A stretch of DNA of 64,000 bases. Source: Proteiniclasticum ruminis. GTDB taxonomy: Bacteria; Bacillota; Clostridia; Clostridiales; Clostridiaceae. The stretch's first letter is position 1. Each line of letters opens with the position of its first letter. This document shows positions 49,696 through 58,696 of the stretch, piece after piece. The notes under the pieces were generated by a model. The model was not told the origin of the DNA and did no database searches. It saw nothing but the letters and a program-made list of their open reading frames with translations. The stretch is taken from assembly GCF_900115135.1 (NCBI RefSeq), contig NZ_FOVK01000001.1, positions 868,001 through 932,000 on the forward strand, read 5' to 3'. Position numbers and translations under genes: made by a program.

Positions 49696-50752
49696 TCTCT
49701 CTCTCCTTTTCCATCTCCAGCATCTGGTCAAAAATCACGCCTGCATCAGATGGCCCCGGAGATGCCTCCGGATGAAACTGCACACTTCGCACCCGCAGCT
49801 TTTCTTCACAAATCCCTTCTACAGTGCCATCTTGAAGGCTTCTATGGGTAACAGATACCCCTTCTGGCAGCACCGTCACCACATAACCATGATTCTGACT
49901 GGTGATGAAGACCTTGCCGGTTTCCAGGTCTTCTACCGGATGATTGGCGCCACGATGACCATAAAGAAGCTTTTCCGTTTTTCCACCCAAGGCAAGGGAC
50001 AGTAGCTGATGTCCAAGGCATATGCCCAGCAGCGGCACTTTCCCCATGAGCTTTTTCACTTCCTGTAGAATCTCCTGGTAGGACTCCGGGTCTCCTGGGC
50101 CATTGGACAGGAGAACTTTATCCGGACGCTCCGAAAGTATGACTTCTGCACTGGTATCCGCAGGAAAAACTGTGACTGTCCAGTCTCTTTTCACAATCTC
50201 CTCCAGGATCCCCCTTTTGATGCCAAAATCCATCACAGCTACATGATGTTTCCCGCTTCCAAGGGTATACCGCTCTTTGGTGGTCACCGCAAGGGCTGGC
50301 TTCACATTGTCAAAACTTTGGAGCTTTTTTCGAATTTCCGTAGCAGTCTGTCTTCTTTCAGATAAAAGCCCTTTCATGGTGCCATGTTCCCGAAGAACTC
50401 TGGTCAGGGCTCTGGTATCCACAGATTCCATTCCAGGAACTCTGTGATGCTCCAGAAAATCTGGAAGGGGAATCTCACACCGGAAACCTGATGGTTCTTT
50501 TACTGCCTCCCGGACAATGAGCGCTTTCAGCTTAGGTCCATCGGACTGTAGATCTTCCAGGGTGATTCCGTAATTTCCCACCAGGGGCTGCGTGAGCACA
50601 ACCATCTGTCCATGGTAGGAAGGGTCTGAGAGCAGCTCCTCGTATCCAGTCATCCCTGTATGAAAAACCACCTCTCCTATGGTTTCTTTCATCTCACCAA
50701 AAGACTGACCTTCGAAAACCATCCCGTTTTCCAAATGTAGAAAATTTTTCAT
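49688..50752 (-). CDS. carA: carbamoyl-phosphate synthase small (glutaminase) subunit
   Basis: 354 residues. The N-terminal CPSase domain starts [18 protein letters not shown]. The class I glutamine amidotransferase domain has nucleophile Cys in [11 protein letters not shown] near 245 and catalytic His/Glu in [11 protein letters not shown] near 333. It delivers ammonia from glutamine to CarB. ATG 50752 is chosen because GGAGGAAGC precedes it and it gives the standard N-terminus; the open frame to 50812 overlaps pyrE. Confidence 0.97.
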   Translation of the reverse strand: MKNFLHLENGMVFEGQSFGEMKETIGEVVFHTGMTGYEELLSDPSYHGQMVVLTQPLVGNYGITLEDLQSDGPKLKALIVREAVKEPSGFRCEIPLPDFLEHHRVPGMESVDTRALTRVLREHGTMKGLLSERRQTATEIRKKLQSFDNVKPALAVTTKERYTLGSGKHHVAVMDFGIKRGILEEIVKRDWTVTVFPADTSAEVILSERPDKVLLSNGPGDPESYQEILQEVKKLMGKVPLLGICLGHQLLSLALGGKTEKLLYGHRGANHPVEDLETGKVFITSQNHGYVVTVLPEGVSVTHRSLQDGTVEGICEEKLRVRSVQFHPEASPGPSDAGVIFDQMLEMEKERENA

Positions 50753-50760
50753 GCTTCCTC

Positions 50761-51333
50761 CTAAAATATGGTTCTGCTTCCGGGTTTCACAACTTCCATT
50801 CCACTTCTGCAAAGGGGACAGTCCTCTTTTTCATAGGTGCTGAACTGATAGGACACAGCACTGATCACAGGCAGATCCTCCAGCATGCTTTCTCCTCTCC
50901 GGTCGATGATGGATGCCACTGCAACCACCTCTGCACCATAGGCCTCCAGAACCTTCCGGGTTTCCAGTGTAGATTTCCCTGTGGTAAGCACATCTTCAGA
51001 GATGACCACCTTATCGCCTTTGTTCAGTTCAAACCCTCTGCGAAGACTCATGACTCCATCAGTTCTTTCAGTAAAAATGGCTTCAATCCCCAGCTGTCTG
51101 CCAAGTTCATAAGCGACCAGAATCCCTCCCATGGCTGGTCCTACAATTTTGTCTATCTTCATTTCTTTCAGTTTCTCTGCCACAGGCTTCAGGATCACTT
51201 CTGCTTTATCAGGGAATCTCAGCACTTTCGCACATTGCACATATCCTCCGCTGTGTTTTCCAGATGACAGCAGAAAATGTCCACTGAGCACCGCCCCAGT
51301 TTCTGCCAGTATTTCTTTAATCTTTTCTTCCAT
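50761..51333 (-). CDS. pyrE: orotate phosphoribosyltransferase
   Basis: 190 residues. The PRPP motif is VVISEDVLTTGKST near residue 115, with FLLSSGKHSGGYVQCAKVL near 25. A C-terminal CPLCRSGMEVVKPGS tail is typical of the clostridial form. It converts orotate and PRPP to OMP. ATG 51333 has GGGAGG eight bases upstream. It lies between pyrD and carA in the operon. Confidence 0.96.
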   Translation of the reverse strand: MEEKIKEILAETGAVLSGHFLLSSGKHSGGYVQCAKVLRFPDKAEVILKPVAEKLKEMKIDKIVGPAMGGILVAYELGRQLGIEAIFTERTDGVMSLRRGFELNKGDKVVISEDVLTTGKSTLETRKVLEAYGAEVVAVASIIDRRGESMLEDLPVISAVSYQFSTYEKEDCPLCRSGMEVVKPGSRTIF

Positions 51334-51356
51334 TTTCCATTCCTCCCACATTCTCT

Positions 51357-52259
51357 TTACACGATGCCTCGAATTTCTCCAATGTTCATCAGGTTTTCTT
51401 TTTCACAGTATCTTTCTAGATCTTCCACCATTTCTTTTCCCAAATATGGATTTACAAACTGTCCTGTTCCAATCATCACTGCAGCAGCACCAGCCATGAG
51501 AAAGGAGAGGGCGTCTTTATAAGATGCAATGCCGCCCATTCCCACCACAGGAACTTTTACAGCCTTTGCCGCCTGATGCACCATTCTTAATGCAATGGGT
51601 CTTACCGCTGGCCCTGAAAGACCCGCATAGGTCTGATCAAACACCGCTTTTTTTCTATCCACATCAATGGCCATTCCCTGCACTGTATTAATCAGCGAAA
51701 TCGCATCGGCTCCAGCCTCTTCACAAGCCTTTGCCATGTCCCCGATATGAGTCACATTGGGAGAGAGCTTTACCATAAGTTTATGTTTTGTGGCTTTTCT
51801 CACCGCTCTTGTTACTTTTTCTGCGCTCTTTGGATCCACCCCAAAAGCCATTCCACCTTCTTTCACATTGGGGCAGGAGATGTTCAGCTCCAGCACATCA
51901 ATGTCCGCTTCATTAAGAAGTCTGGCCCCTTCCACATACTCTTCCAGCGTGTTTCCCCCCAGATTCACCACAAGCAGAGAGTCAATGGCTCTCATTCTCT
52001 TGTATTCTTCCTCAAGGAATCTTCCTACAGATGGATTCTCAAGTCCAATACTGTTCAGAATTCCAGAAGGTGTTTCCCAGATCCGGATTCCTGAATTTCC
52101 TTCTTTGGGGAAAAGCGTGAGTCCTTTACTCGATATGCCCCCCAGGAGACTGGGGTCATAAAAGGAGCGAAACTCCTCTCCATACCCGAATGTTCCTGAT
52201 GCTGCAGTGATGGGATTCTTCATGGTAAACCCTAAAAACTCTGTCTCCAGCCTATTCAT
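51357..52259 (-). CDS. pyrD: dihydroorotate dehydrogenase, class 1B catalytic subunit
   Basis: 300 residues. FMN barrel with FTMKNPITAASGTFGYG at the start, LELNISCPNVKEGG with the active-site loop near 130, VKLSPNVTHIGD, and the FMN-phosphate motif VGMGGIASYKDALSFLMAGA. With PyrK it forms the NAD-linked enzyme oxidising dihydroorotate. The start at 52259 has a perfect GAGGAGG and overlaps the pyrK end by 8 bases. The longer open frame to 52340 lies within pyrK. Confidence 0.97.
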   Translation of the reverse strand: MNRLETEFLGFTMKNPITAASGTFGYGEEFRSFYDPSLLGGISSKGLTLFPKEGNSGIRIWETPSGILNSIGLENPSVGRFLEEEYKRMRAIDSLLVVNLGGNTLEEYVEGARLLNEADIDVLELNISCPNVKEGGMAFGVDPKSAEKVTRAVRKATKHKLMVKLSPNVTHIGDMAKACEEAGADAISLINTVQGMAIDVDRKKAVFDQTYAGLSGPAVRPIALRMVHQAAKAVKVPVVGMGGIASYKDALSFLMAGAAAVMIGTGQFVNPYLGKEMVEDLERYCEKENLMNIGEIRGIV

Positions 52260-52962
52260 AGAATACCTCCTCACCGGGGAATACCGGACCTTCTTTACAC
52301 ACTCTTTTGTTTCCTTCCTTTGTCTTGCAGGTGCAGCCAAGACAAGCTCCTACGCCGCAGGCCATATGTTTTTCCAAGGAGACGAAGACAGGCTTCCCAA
52401 ACTCTTTGCCGTGGCTGGAGACTCTTCTCATCATCACCTCAGGTCCACAGGTGTAAAACACATCATGCTTTTCATAGTCCACTTCTTCTGAAACATAACC
52501 TCCGAAATTTAAGATGAGCGGAAGATTCAGTTCTTTGAAAACATCTACCACAGCATTTTCCTTCTGGAATCCGAGATACAGTGTAATCTCTTGATCCGGA
52601 TTCAATTCTCTCATGCGTTTTGCCGTATAGAAAAGTGGTGCTGCTCCCATACCACCCCCCACCAGGGCAACATTCAGGCCTTCTGGGGTCAGATCAAATC
52701 CTTTGCCGAAAGGGCCGTAGAGGTCAAGCTCCATCCCCTGAGAAAGCCTTGAAAACTCTTTGGTTCCTTCTCCGATGACTTTATAAAGAAATGAGATGCT
52801 GTCTTCCTGAACATCAAAAATACTAAGAGGTCTCGACAGTAACGGAAAGCTTCCTGCGCTTCTTATCATAAAAAACTGACCAGGTTCTGCCTTTCCTTCA
52901 TACTGTGCAGAAAGAAGATACATCTCGTCGCCAAGAAATCTGTTTTCAAGAATTACTGCCAT
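52252..52962 (-). CDS. pyrK: dihydroorotate dehydrogenase electron-transfer subunit
   Basis: 236 residues. A ferredoxin-reductase-like FAD/NAD domain (LLSRPLSIFDV FAD motif near 40, VGGGMGAAPLFYTA for NAD near 105) and a C-terminal 2Fe-2S cluster site with CGVGACLGCTC and a further VCKEG cysteine. It passes electrons from PyrD to NAD+. Its ATG overlaps the pyrF stop by 10 bases, implying coupled translation. Confidence 0.96.
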   Translation of the reverse strand: MAVILENRFLGDEMYLLSAQYEGKAEPGQFFMIRSAGSFPLLSRPLSIFDVQEDSISFLYKVIGEGTKEFSRLSQGMELDLYGPFGKGFDLTPEGLNVALVGGGMGAAPLFYTAKRMRELNPDQEITLYLGFQKENAVVDVFKELNLPLILNFGGYVSEEVDYEKHDVFYTCGPEVMMRRVSSHGKEFGKPVFVSLEKHMACGVGACLGCTCKTKEGNKRVCKEGPVFPGEEVFYE

Positions 52963-53807
52963 CCGATCAGATCCTCCTTCATAAGAAGAGCTGCTTCACG
53001 GGCGAAGGAAGTAAAATCCATTCCTTCAGTTTTCCCTACATGAGCAGCGATGATTCCCCTGGAAGAGTTCACCACACCATTGATTCTTTTTTGGAACACA
53101 GGTCTTAAATCCTCTCCTCTTCCTCCTTGGGCACCATACCCTGGAATCAGGAAGAACATATTCGGGTAAAGCTCTGAGAGTTTTTCAAACTCCTTTGGAT
53201 AAGTCAGCCCTGCCACAGCGCCCACCGCACTGAAACCTGAAGCGCCCTGATAAGGTCTGCCCCATTTCTCCAGAAGATCCCCCATATGGAGATACAGCTC
53301 TTTCTCGCCTGAAATGAGTTCCTGAAGATCCCCTGCACTCTCATTGGAGGTGTGGAGAAGTACAAAAATCCCTTTCTCCTTCTCCGTCATATATGGATAG
53401 AACGGAGATACCGCATCTTCCCCCATATAGGCATTCACTGTGACGATGTCTGCTTCAAACTCCCCTGTCAGATGGGCTTTGGCATATTCTGACTGCGTAG
53501 CGAGAATATCTCCTCTTTTGATGTCTCCGATGGATAGAATATTCTTCTCTCTCAGATATGCCAGGGTTTCTTTGTATGCGACCAGTCCTTCCAGCCCCAG
53601 TGCTTCATAGTAGGCAATCTGGAGTTTGAAACAGGCAGCCAGATCCTCCGTATGATCGATGATCTGCTTATTGAAGTAAAAAATCTTTTCGGATAAGGAC
53701 CAGTCCTTCTCTTTCAGTTCTCTTGGCAGGTAACTTAAGGAAGTGTCCAGTCCCACACAAATGGGGCTTTTTTCCAGCGCCTCTTTTTGAAGTCTATCGA
53801 TGATCAT
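52953..53807 (-). CDS. pyrF: orotidine 5'-phosphate decarboxylase (longer, type 2)
   Basis: 284 residues. ICVGLDTSLSYLPRE near the N-terminus, GDIKRGDILATQSEYAKAHL with the catalytic D-x-K-R-x-D near 88, and FFLIPGYGAQGG near 218 identify the longer OMP decarboxylase subfamily found in clostridia and actinobacteria. It forms UMP, the last step of the pathway. It overlaps pyrC upstream by 14 bases and pyrK downstream by 10. Confidence 0.96.
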   Translation of the reverse strand: MIIDRLQKEALEKSPICVGLDTSLSYLPRELKEKDWSLSEKIFYFNKQIIDHTEDLAACFKLQIAYYEALGLEGLVAYKETLAYLREKNILSIGDIKRGDILATQSEYAKAHLTGEFEADIVTVNAYMGEDAVSPFYPYMTEKEKGIFVLLHTSNESAGDLQELISGEKELYLHMGDLLEKWGRPYQGASGFSAVGAVAGLTYPKEFEKLSELYPNMFFLIPGYGAQGGRGEDLRPVFQKRINGVVNSSRGIIAAHVGKTEGMDFTSFAREAALLMKEDLIGWQ

Positions 53808-54945
53808 AATATAGTTCTCCTCTCTTCATGGTCATTTTCACCTGACCTAATACTCTTCTCCCAGCAAAGGGTGTGTTTTTTCCCCGGGAGATCAATTCAT
53901 CCGGATTGATCTCTGTGATTTTATGAAGATCCACCAGAACCAGATTGGCCTCGCTTCCTTTTTCGAAAGACCCCATTGGCAAACCCAGTTTTTTTGCTGG
54001 ATTCTCACTTAAGAGCTCCACCAGCTTGGATACTGAAAGATCATTTTCCTGGAAGACGGTATGATACATGGAAAATGCATATTCAATGTTGGATAAGCCC
54101 GGCATACCTTCCAGCTTGTCCTTTGCCGTATGTGGGGCGTGATCTGTGGCTAAGTGATCTATGGTGCCGTCTTTGATCCCTTCTATGAGTGCAGCCACAT
54201 CTTCTTCCCTGGCGAATGGCGGATGAACTTTATAAGGAATGCTGTGTGCAAAAAGGTGGTGGGGCGTGACTTCACAGGTGACTTTAATTCCCTGCCTTTT
54301 TGCTGTTCGTATCAGATCCACTGTTTCTTTTTCCGATACATGACATATATGGAGATTTCCACCAATCCTGCTGTTCAGTTCCAAGTATTTTCTGGTATAC
54401 TCTGCCTCGGGCTCACAGTGGCAGGACACCGTGAAATCCAGTTCTTTGGAGTATTCCAGAGCTTTTTTCATGGCTTCCATAGAGTCCAGGTTCTTCCCGT
54501 CATTTGAGAACATAGTGGTCACTGAGCGCAAGGACTGAAAATCAACCAGTGCATTCTCAGTATTTTGAAACGCCTCTGTCACCGCGGCAACCTGAGTCAG
54601 ATCGCATAATGAGAGCTGCTTTGCTTTCTCAAGATTTCTTATCACTTTTTCTTTCGAATCGGTGACAGGTTTCGTATTGGCCATGGCGGTAAGGTGTACG
54701 AATCCACCTTTCAGTGCGGCACGCATGCCTGACTCCATATCTTCCTTCTCTGGAAATCCAGGTTCTCTCAGATGGGTATGAAGATCCACAAAAGCGGGCA
54801 GAAGCGCGTATCCCTTCCCATCTATCACGTGCTCTCCCAGAGGAAACTGTTCTGGCAGTACCTCCTTAATGAGTCCATTCTCAATCACCAGGCTGCCTCT
54901 CAGTTCTCTATGGGCATCAATCATAATCACATTGGTTATTATCAT
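53794..54945 (-). CDS. pyrC: dihydroorotase (class I)
   Basis: 383 residues. The zinc motif is DLHTHLREPGFPEKED (His56, His58), with further ligands in CHCEPE, ICHVSEKE and ATDHAPH. It cyclises carbamoyl aspartate to dihydroorotate. ATG 54945 has AAGGAGA upstream and gives the usual MIITN start; the open frame to 55011 runs into pyrI. It lies third in the operon. Confidence 0.97.
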   Translation of the reverse strand: MIITNVIMIDAHRELRGSLVIENGLIKEVLPEQFPLGEHVIDGKGYALLPAFVDLHTHLREPGFPEKEDMESGMRAALKGGFVHLTAMANTKPVTDSKEKVIRNLEKAKQLSLCDLTQVAAVTEAFQNTENALVDFQSLRSVTTMFSNDGKNLDSMEAMKKALEYSKELDFTVSCHCEPEAEYTRKYLELNSRIGGNLHICHVSEKETVDLIRTAKRQGIKVTCEVTPHHLFAHSIPYKVHPPFAREEDVAALIEGIKDGTIDHLATDHAPHTAKDKLEGMPGLSNIEYAFSMYHTVFQENDLSVSKLVELLSENPAKKLGLPMGSFEKGSEANLVLVDLHKITEINPDELISRGKNTPFAGRRVLGQVKMTMKRGELYYDHR

Positions 54946-54955
54946 ATCTGTCTCC

Positions 54956-55378
54956 TTATAAGCTGGTATACGTATCGCAGTAGCTGCATCGGTACATTTT
55001 TTTCTCCACACTGCTGAGAAAGAAGTCCGGATATGGAATCTCCTCCTGATGCGTGATGCACCTTGGATTCTTGCATTTCATGATTCCTGTGACTTTCTCC
55101 GGCAGTGTGAGCTTGATTTTATTTACCCGCATCCCGTCTTCGATGTAGTTCACTGTGATATTGGGATCCAAAAGACCAAGAACTGTCAGGTCTATGCATA
55201 AATCTGTCTCGATCTTAATCAGGTCCTTCTTTCCCATCTTGTCACTGGGCACGTTCTGCAGAAGCACTACAACCTCTTCGATATCCATGAGCCCCAGCTC
55301 CCGATAGATCCGGAATCCACATCCATTTCTGATATGGTCTAGTACGATACCTTTTTTGATGTCAGATACATTGATCAT
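54956..55378 (-). CDS. pyrI: aspartate carbamoyltransferase regulatory chain
   Basis: 140 residues. The allosteric domain ([19 protein letters not shown] at the start) binds nucleotides. The C-terminal zinc domain has four cysteines (CKNPRC, then CSYC) that contact the catalytic chain. Its presence means that aspartate transcarbamylase activity is probably feedback-controlled by CTP/ATP, as in enterobacteria. It overlaps pyrB by four bases (ATGA). Confidence 0.95.
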   Translation of the reverse strand: MINVSDIKKGIVLDHIRNGCGFRIYRELGLMDIEEVVVLLQNVPSDKMGKKDLIKIETDLCIDLTVLGLLDPNITVNYIEDGMRVNKIKLTLPEKVTGIMKCKNPRCITHQEEIPYPDFFLSSVEKKMYRCSYCDTYTSL

Positions 55379-56301
55379 GAAATCTCCCCCTTTTCCAGTA
55401 AAGTCATTATTAAAGCCATTCTCACATACATGCCAAGTTTAGCCTGCTGAAAGTACACAGCTCTCGGATCGGAATCCACATCCGTTGAGATCTCCATGAC
55501 TCTTGGAAGAGGATGCATTACTATGAGCTCTTTTTTTGCTTTTCGAAGTTTGTCTTTAGACAGCACATAGAAATCTTTCAGCCGTTCATATTCCTCCGCA
55601 CTGAAGAACCGTTCTTTCTGAACTCTTGACATATAGTGCACATCGGCTTCGGTTAACGCATCCTCCAGACTCTCCATTTCCACATAGGTGTCTGCAGACA
55701 AAGAGTCCTTGATGTACTCTGGCATTCTCAGCTCCTTAGGCGAAACAAAAAGAAATTTGATTTCTGGATACCTGCTCAGAGCTTTCACCAAAGAATGTAT
55801 GGTCCTTCCAAAGAGCAGATCCCCACAGACAGCTACTACCATATGATCCAGCCTCTTTTTATAGCTGCGGATGGTCATAAGGTCTGTCAGTGTCTGAGTG
55901 GGATGCTGGTGTCCTCCATCTCCGGCATTGATCAGCGGCATGGCTTTCAGATACTGGGAAGCAAGTTTTGCAGCACCCTCTTTAGGATGTCTCATCACTG
56001 CCACATCTGCATAACACTCCACGGTTTTTAATGTGTCACCCAGACTCTCCCCTTTCGCCACCGAGGATCCGCTTGGGTCATCAAATCCTATGACTTCTCC
56101 CCCAAGTCTTAACATTGCAGCTTCAAAACTGAATCGGGTTCTGGTGGAAGGCTCGTAAAAAAGACTGGCTAAAAGATTTCCTTTGCACACATCCAAATAC
56201 TTTTCTGGATGCTGCTGAATCTTCTCTGCCAGCCCAAAGAGCCTTTCAAGCTCTTCCATATTAAAATCCTGTGAGTCCAATAGATGCCTTGCCTTGTTCA
56301 T
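55375..56301 (-). CDS. pyrB: aspartate carbamoyltransferase catalytic chain
   Basis: 308 residues. The carbamoyl-phosphate motif [16 protein letters not shown] is near residue 48, with HPTQTLTDL near 135 and VMHPLPR near 265. It condenses aspartate and carbamoyl phosphate, the first committed pyrimidine step. The start is taken at ATG 56301, ten bases after AGGA. A GTG at 56310 is in frame but sits on the RBS. It is first in the nine-gene operon, behind an attenuator. Confidence 0.97.
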   Translation of the reverse strand: MNKARHLLDSQDFNMEELERLFGLAEKIQQHPEKYLDVCKGNLLASLFYEPSTRTRFSFEAAMLRLGGEVIGFDDPSGSSVAKGESLGDTLKTVECYADVAVMRHPKEGAAKLASQYLKAMPLINAGDGGHQHPTQTLTDLMTIRSYKKRLDHMVVAVCGDLLFGRTIHSLVKALSRYPEIKFLFVSPKELRMPEYIKDSLSADTYVEMESLEDALTEADVHYMSRVQKERFFSAEEYERLKDFYVLSKDKLRKAKKELIVMHPLPRVMEISTDVDSDPRAVYFQQAKLGMYVRMALIMTLLEKGEIS

Positions 56302-56339
56302 TTTGTCCACTTCCTTTTATAAAAAATTCCATGAAAAAA

Positions 56340-56362
56340 GCCTTCCCGATAATTGGGAAGGC
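56340..56362 (-). terminator. pyr operon attenuator terminator
   Basis: On the minus strand GCCTTCCC/GGGAAGGC (8 bp, 56362-56355 with 56347-56340, seven-base loop) followed by TTTTTT, about 30 bases before pyrB. Its position in the leader makes it an attenuator. Confidence 0.88.
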
Positions 56363-56474
56363 ATCTACTTACGAATATACTCAGCAAGAATATTCACTCC
56401 TGCTAAAAATGAAAGGTGACTTGCCTGTATTTTATCCTGTGAATAAAATACACCTGTCTCCTTCAATAATTCAT

Positions 56475-56506
56475 ACCTTCCTGATCTCTCGTATCAGATT
56501 AAAAGT
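56475..56506 (-). promoter_or_regulatory. candidate PyrR-type anti-antiterminator in the pyr leader
   Basis: Minus-strand RNA can fold ACUUUU/GAAGGU (56506-56501 with 56480-56475) and CUGAU/AUCAG (56497-56493 with 56485-56481), with an AAU bulge and an ACGAGAG loop. A lower stem, a bulge, an upper stem and a purine loop with CGAGA resemble PyrR binding loops. The match to the loop consensus is incomplete. The 3' arm GGAAGGUAU (56481-56473) could instead pair with AUGCCUUCC (56364-56356) to form an antiterminator. Confidence 0.6.
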
Positions 56507-56517
56507 AGTTTTTTCAT
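56494..56517 (-). CDS. possible leader mini-ORF of the pyr operon
   Basis: ATG-AAA-AAA-CTA-CTT-TTA-ATC-TGA encodes MKKLLLI. It begins one or two bases from the predicted transcription start, after GGGGG. It overlaps the anti-antiterminator, so ribosome progress could influence folding. It may be a chance frame. Confidence 0.3.
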   Translation of the reverse strand: MKKLLLI

Positions 56518-56524
56518 TTCCCCC

Positions 56525-56554
56525 ATTCTACTGGAGATGGGTCTCTCTTGTCAA
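56525..56554 (-). promoter_or_regulatory. pyr operon promoter
   Basis: Minus strand TTGACA (56554-56549) and TAGAAT (56530-56525), 18 bases apart, with a G-run just before the expected start near 56518. The leader to pyrB is about 215 bases. Confidence 0.8.
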
Positions 56555-56605
56555 GGATTCTACTGCAAAAAAATATTATGTGCAGAAAAAGAACAGAATA
56601 AAAGG

Positions 56606-56629
56606 AGGTGCTTACCTTGGCAAGCACCT
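56606..56629 (-). terminator. terminator after trxB
   Basis: An 8-bp stem AGGTGCTT/AAGCACCT (56606-56613 with 56622-56629) followed on the minus strand by CCTTTTA. It separates trxB from the pyr promoter. Confidence 0.65.
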
Positions 56630-56643
56630 TCTTAACAGCTCAC

Positions 56644-57570
56644 TTATTCCGCTTCGCCAAGGTATTTCTCACAGGATATCGCTGCCACTGCACCATCTGC
56701 CGCTGCGGTAACTACCTGTCTTATGGTGGTTTCTCTGATATCCCCTGCTGCAAAGACACCAGGCACATCGGTTCTCATATAAACATCAGTGATGATTTCA
56801 CCAAACTCATTCATTTTGATCTTTCCCTGGAAAAGATCTGATATGGGCTTATATCCTACAAAAACAAACACGCCTTCCACCTGAAGATCTGATTGTTCTC
56901 CTGTCAGCACATTCTTCAGTCTAAGACCGGTCAGAAGGCCTTTTTCCTCCGTTGCTTCTTCCACAACAGAATCCAGGATGAATTCAATCTTCTCATTTGC
57001 CTTCGCTTTATCCACCAGATACTGAGCCGCTCTAAACCCTTGTCTGCGGTGTATGATGGTCACTTTTGATGCAAATTTTGTCAGATACAGTGCTTCCTGC
57101 AGTGCAGAATCACCACCGCCAATGACTGCAATGGGGAAATCCGTATAGAAATCCGCGTCACAGGTGGCGCAATAGGATACACCTCTGCCTCTCAGCTCTT
57201 TCTCCCCTTTGAATCCAACCATCTTAGGTTCTGCACCTGTAGCGATGATGACCGTTTTGGCCTGATACTCGCCTTTGGCAGTCTTGATCACCTTGATTTT
57301 CTCATCCAGCTGCACATCTATAATATCTTCTTTGATAAAATTCGTTCCAAAAGCTGCTGCCTGCTTTCTCATCTTTTCAGAAAGTTCCGGACCTGTGATC
57401 CCGATATCTGTTCCAGGATAATTGTCCACTTCAAATGTGGTTGCTACCTGTCCACCATAAGTTGCCTTCTCAATGAGTAAAGTGTCCAGTTTCCCTCTGC
57501 CTGCATACAAAGCAGCAGAAAGACCTGCAGGGCCTCCCCCCAAAATGATGGTATCGTAAATATGTGTCAT
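56644..57570 (-). CDS. trxB: thioredoxin reductase
   Basis: 308 residues. FAD motif ILGGGPAGLSAALYAGR at the start, redox-active Cys134/Cys137 in SYCATCDADF, NADPH-type motif [13 protein letters not shown], and VFAAGDIRE near the C-terminus. It reduces thioredoxin with NADPH (or reduced ferredoxin in some clostridial forms). ATG 57570 has GGGGAGG seven bases upstream; the frame extends to 57585 but without RBS support. It is monocistronic. Confidence 0.95.
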   Translation of the reverse strand: MTHIYDTIILGGGPAGLSAALYAGRGKLDTLLIEKATYGGQVATTFEVDNYPGTDIGITGPELSEKMRKQAAAFGTNFIKEDIIDVQLDEKIKVIKTAKGEYQAKTVIIATGAEPKMVGFKGEKELRGRGVSYCATCDADFYTDFPIAVIGGGDSALQEALYLTKFASKVTIIHRRQGFRAAQYLVDKAKANEKIEFILDSVVEEATEEKGLLTGLRLKNVLTGEQSDLQVEGVFVFVGYKPISDLFQGKIKMNEFGEIITDVYMRTDVPGVFAAGDIRETTIRQVVTAAADGAVAAISCEKYLGEAE

Positions 57571-57715
57571 AATGATCCTCCCCATGAATTCTCTTGTTCT
57601 ATCATAATATAGATGTGGTTTTCATGCCATACCCTATTCTTATATTATACCCTATCCGGGTGTTTTGTAAATAGGTTGCATGCAATTAAATCTAGTGCAC
57701 TTTTTCAAAAAAAAA

Positions 57716-57736
57716 AGAGTGTCCCAGCGACACTCT
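57716..57736 (-). terminator. terminator after the DegV gene
   Basis: An 8-bp stem AGAGTGTC/GACACTCT (57716-57723 with 57729-57736) followed on the minus strand by a run of nine or more T. Confidence 0.9.
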
Positions 57737-57744
57737 CCATAACT

Positions 57745-58581
57745 TTATGCACTTAGGCAGAAAACGCCTACTAGTTTAGGTCCAGCATGAACACCAAGAA
57801 CGCATCCAACCTGTATCTCATAATAGCCAATGCCTTTGTCTTCCAGATGCTTGATGACGGCTCTATTGGTTTCACTATCCAAAGAGTTGATTACTACAAC
57901 TTTGGAGCCTTCTCGTACAGGTGTGTTATCGATGAAGGCTTTCAAAGCACTCAGTGCCTTTTTATTTCCTCTTACCTTATCCATCATTTCAAGTTTTCCG
58001 TCTTTCAATGAAATTAAAGGCTTGATTCCAAGAAATCCTCCAATAGCGCCTACAGACTTGGGAATTCTTCCACCTTTGGCTAGAAACTCCAATGTGTCAA
58101 AGGTAGCAAGAAGCTTCACTTCTTTCGCAGTTTTTTGAATTGCTTCCACAACTTCTGGGAAGCTTTTCCCTCTTAGAATCATTTCCCCAGCTTCAACTAA
58201 AGATAAGAAAATCACACCAGATACTCCTTCCGTATCAATGATGGTCACATCTTCCGTCTCCAGCATATCCTTAGCAATCACAGCCGACTGGAGTGTCCCT
58301 GAAAGGTGGGAGGAAATATGCACTGAGATGATCTTATATCCTTCATCCAGATACTGCTTATAAACATCATGAAATTCTTGTGGGTTCACCTGGCTCGTTG
58401 TAGGAAAAGGTCCTCCATTGAGTACCCCTTGATACATTTCTTCCAAAGAAATGGACTCACCATCTTTAAAACTCTGGCTCCCGATATGCACAGTCAGAGG
58501 CAATACATGAATATCATATTTTTTAATAAGTTCTGGGGTAAGATCACTTGTACTATCCGTAATCAGTTTTATTTTCTCCAT
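57745..58581 (-). CDS. DegV-family fatty-acid-binding protein (FakB-like)
   Basis: 278 residues. The N-terminal domain has LITDSTSDLTPELIKKYD, IGSQSFKDGESIS and TTSQVNPQEF. The fatty-acid site loop is SVHISSHLSGTLQSA, followed by ATFDTLEFLAKGGRIPKSVG. DegV/FakB proteins hold a fatty acid for phosphorylation by FakA, which would be encoded elsewhere. ATG 58581 has GGAG eight bases upstream; the GTG at 58590 overlaps that RBS. It follows trpP by about 115 bases with no clear terminator between, so some read-through is possible. Confidence 0.9.
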   Translation of the reverse strand: MEKIKLITDSTSDLTPELIKKYDIHVLPLTVHIGSQSFKDGESISLEEMYQGVLNGGPFPTTSQVNPQEFHDVYKQYLDEGYKIISVHISSHLSGTLQSAVIAKDMLETEDVTIIDTEGVSGVIFLSLVEAGEMILRGKSFPEVVEAIQKTAKEVKLLATFDTLEFLAKGGRIPKSVGAIGGFLGIKPLISLKDGKLEMMDKVRGNKKALSALKAFIDNTPVREGSKVVVINSLDSETNRAVIKHLEDKGIGYYEIQVGCVLGVHAGPKLVGVFCLSA

Positions 58582-58696
58582 TTGCTCCACTCCAATTTCT
58601 ATTCTATTTATTTGTCTTTCAAAATAATTTCTGTACTGAAAGTATACATTTATATGCTTTGAAGCTCAAAATAAAATGGAGGAAACTAAGAAAATT

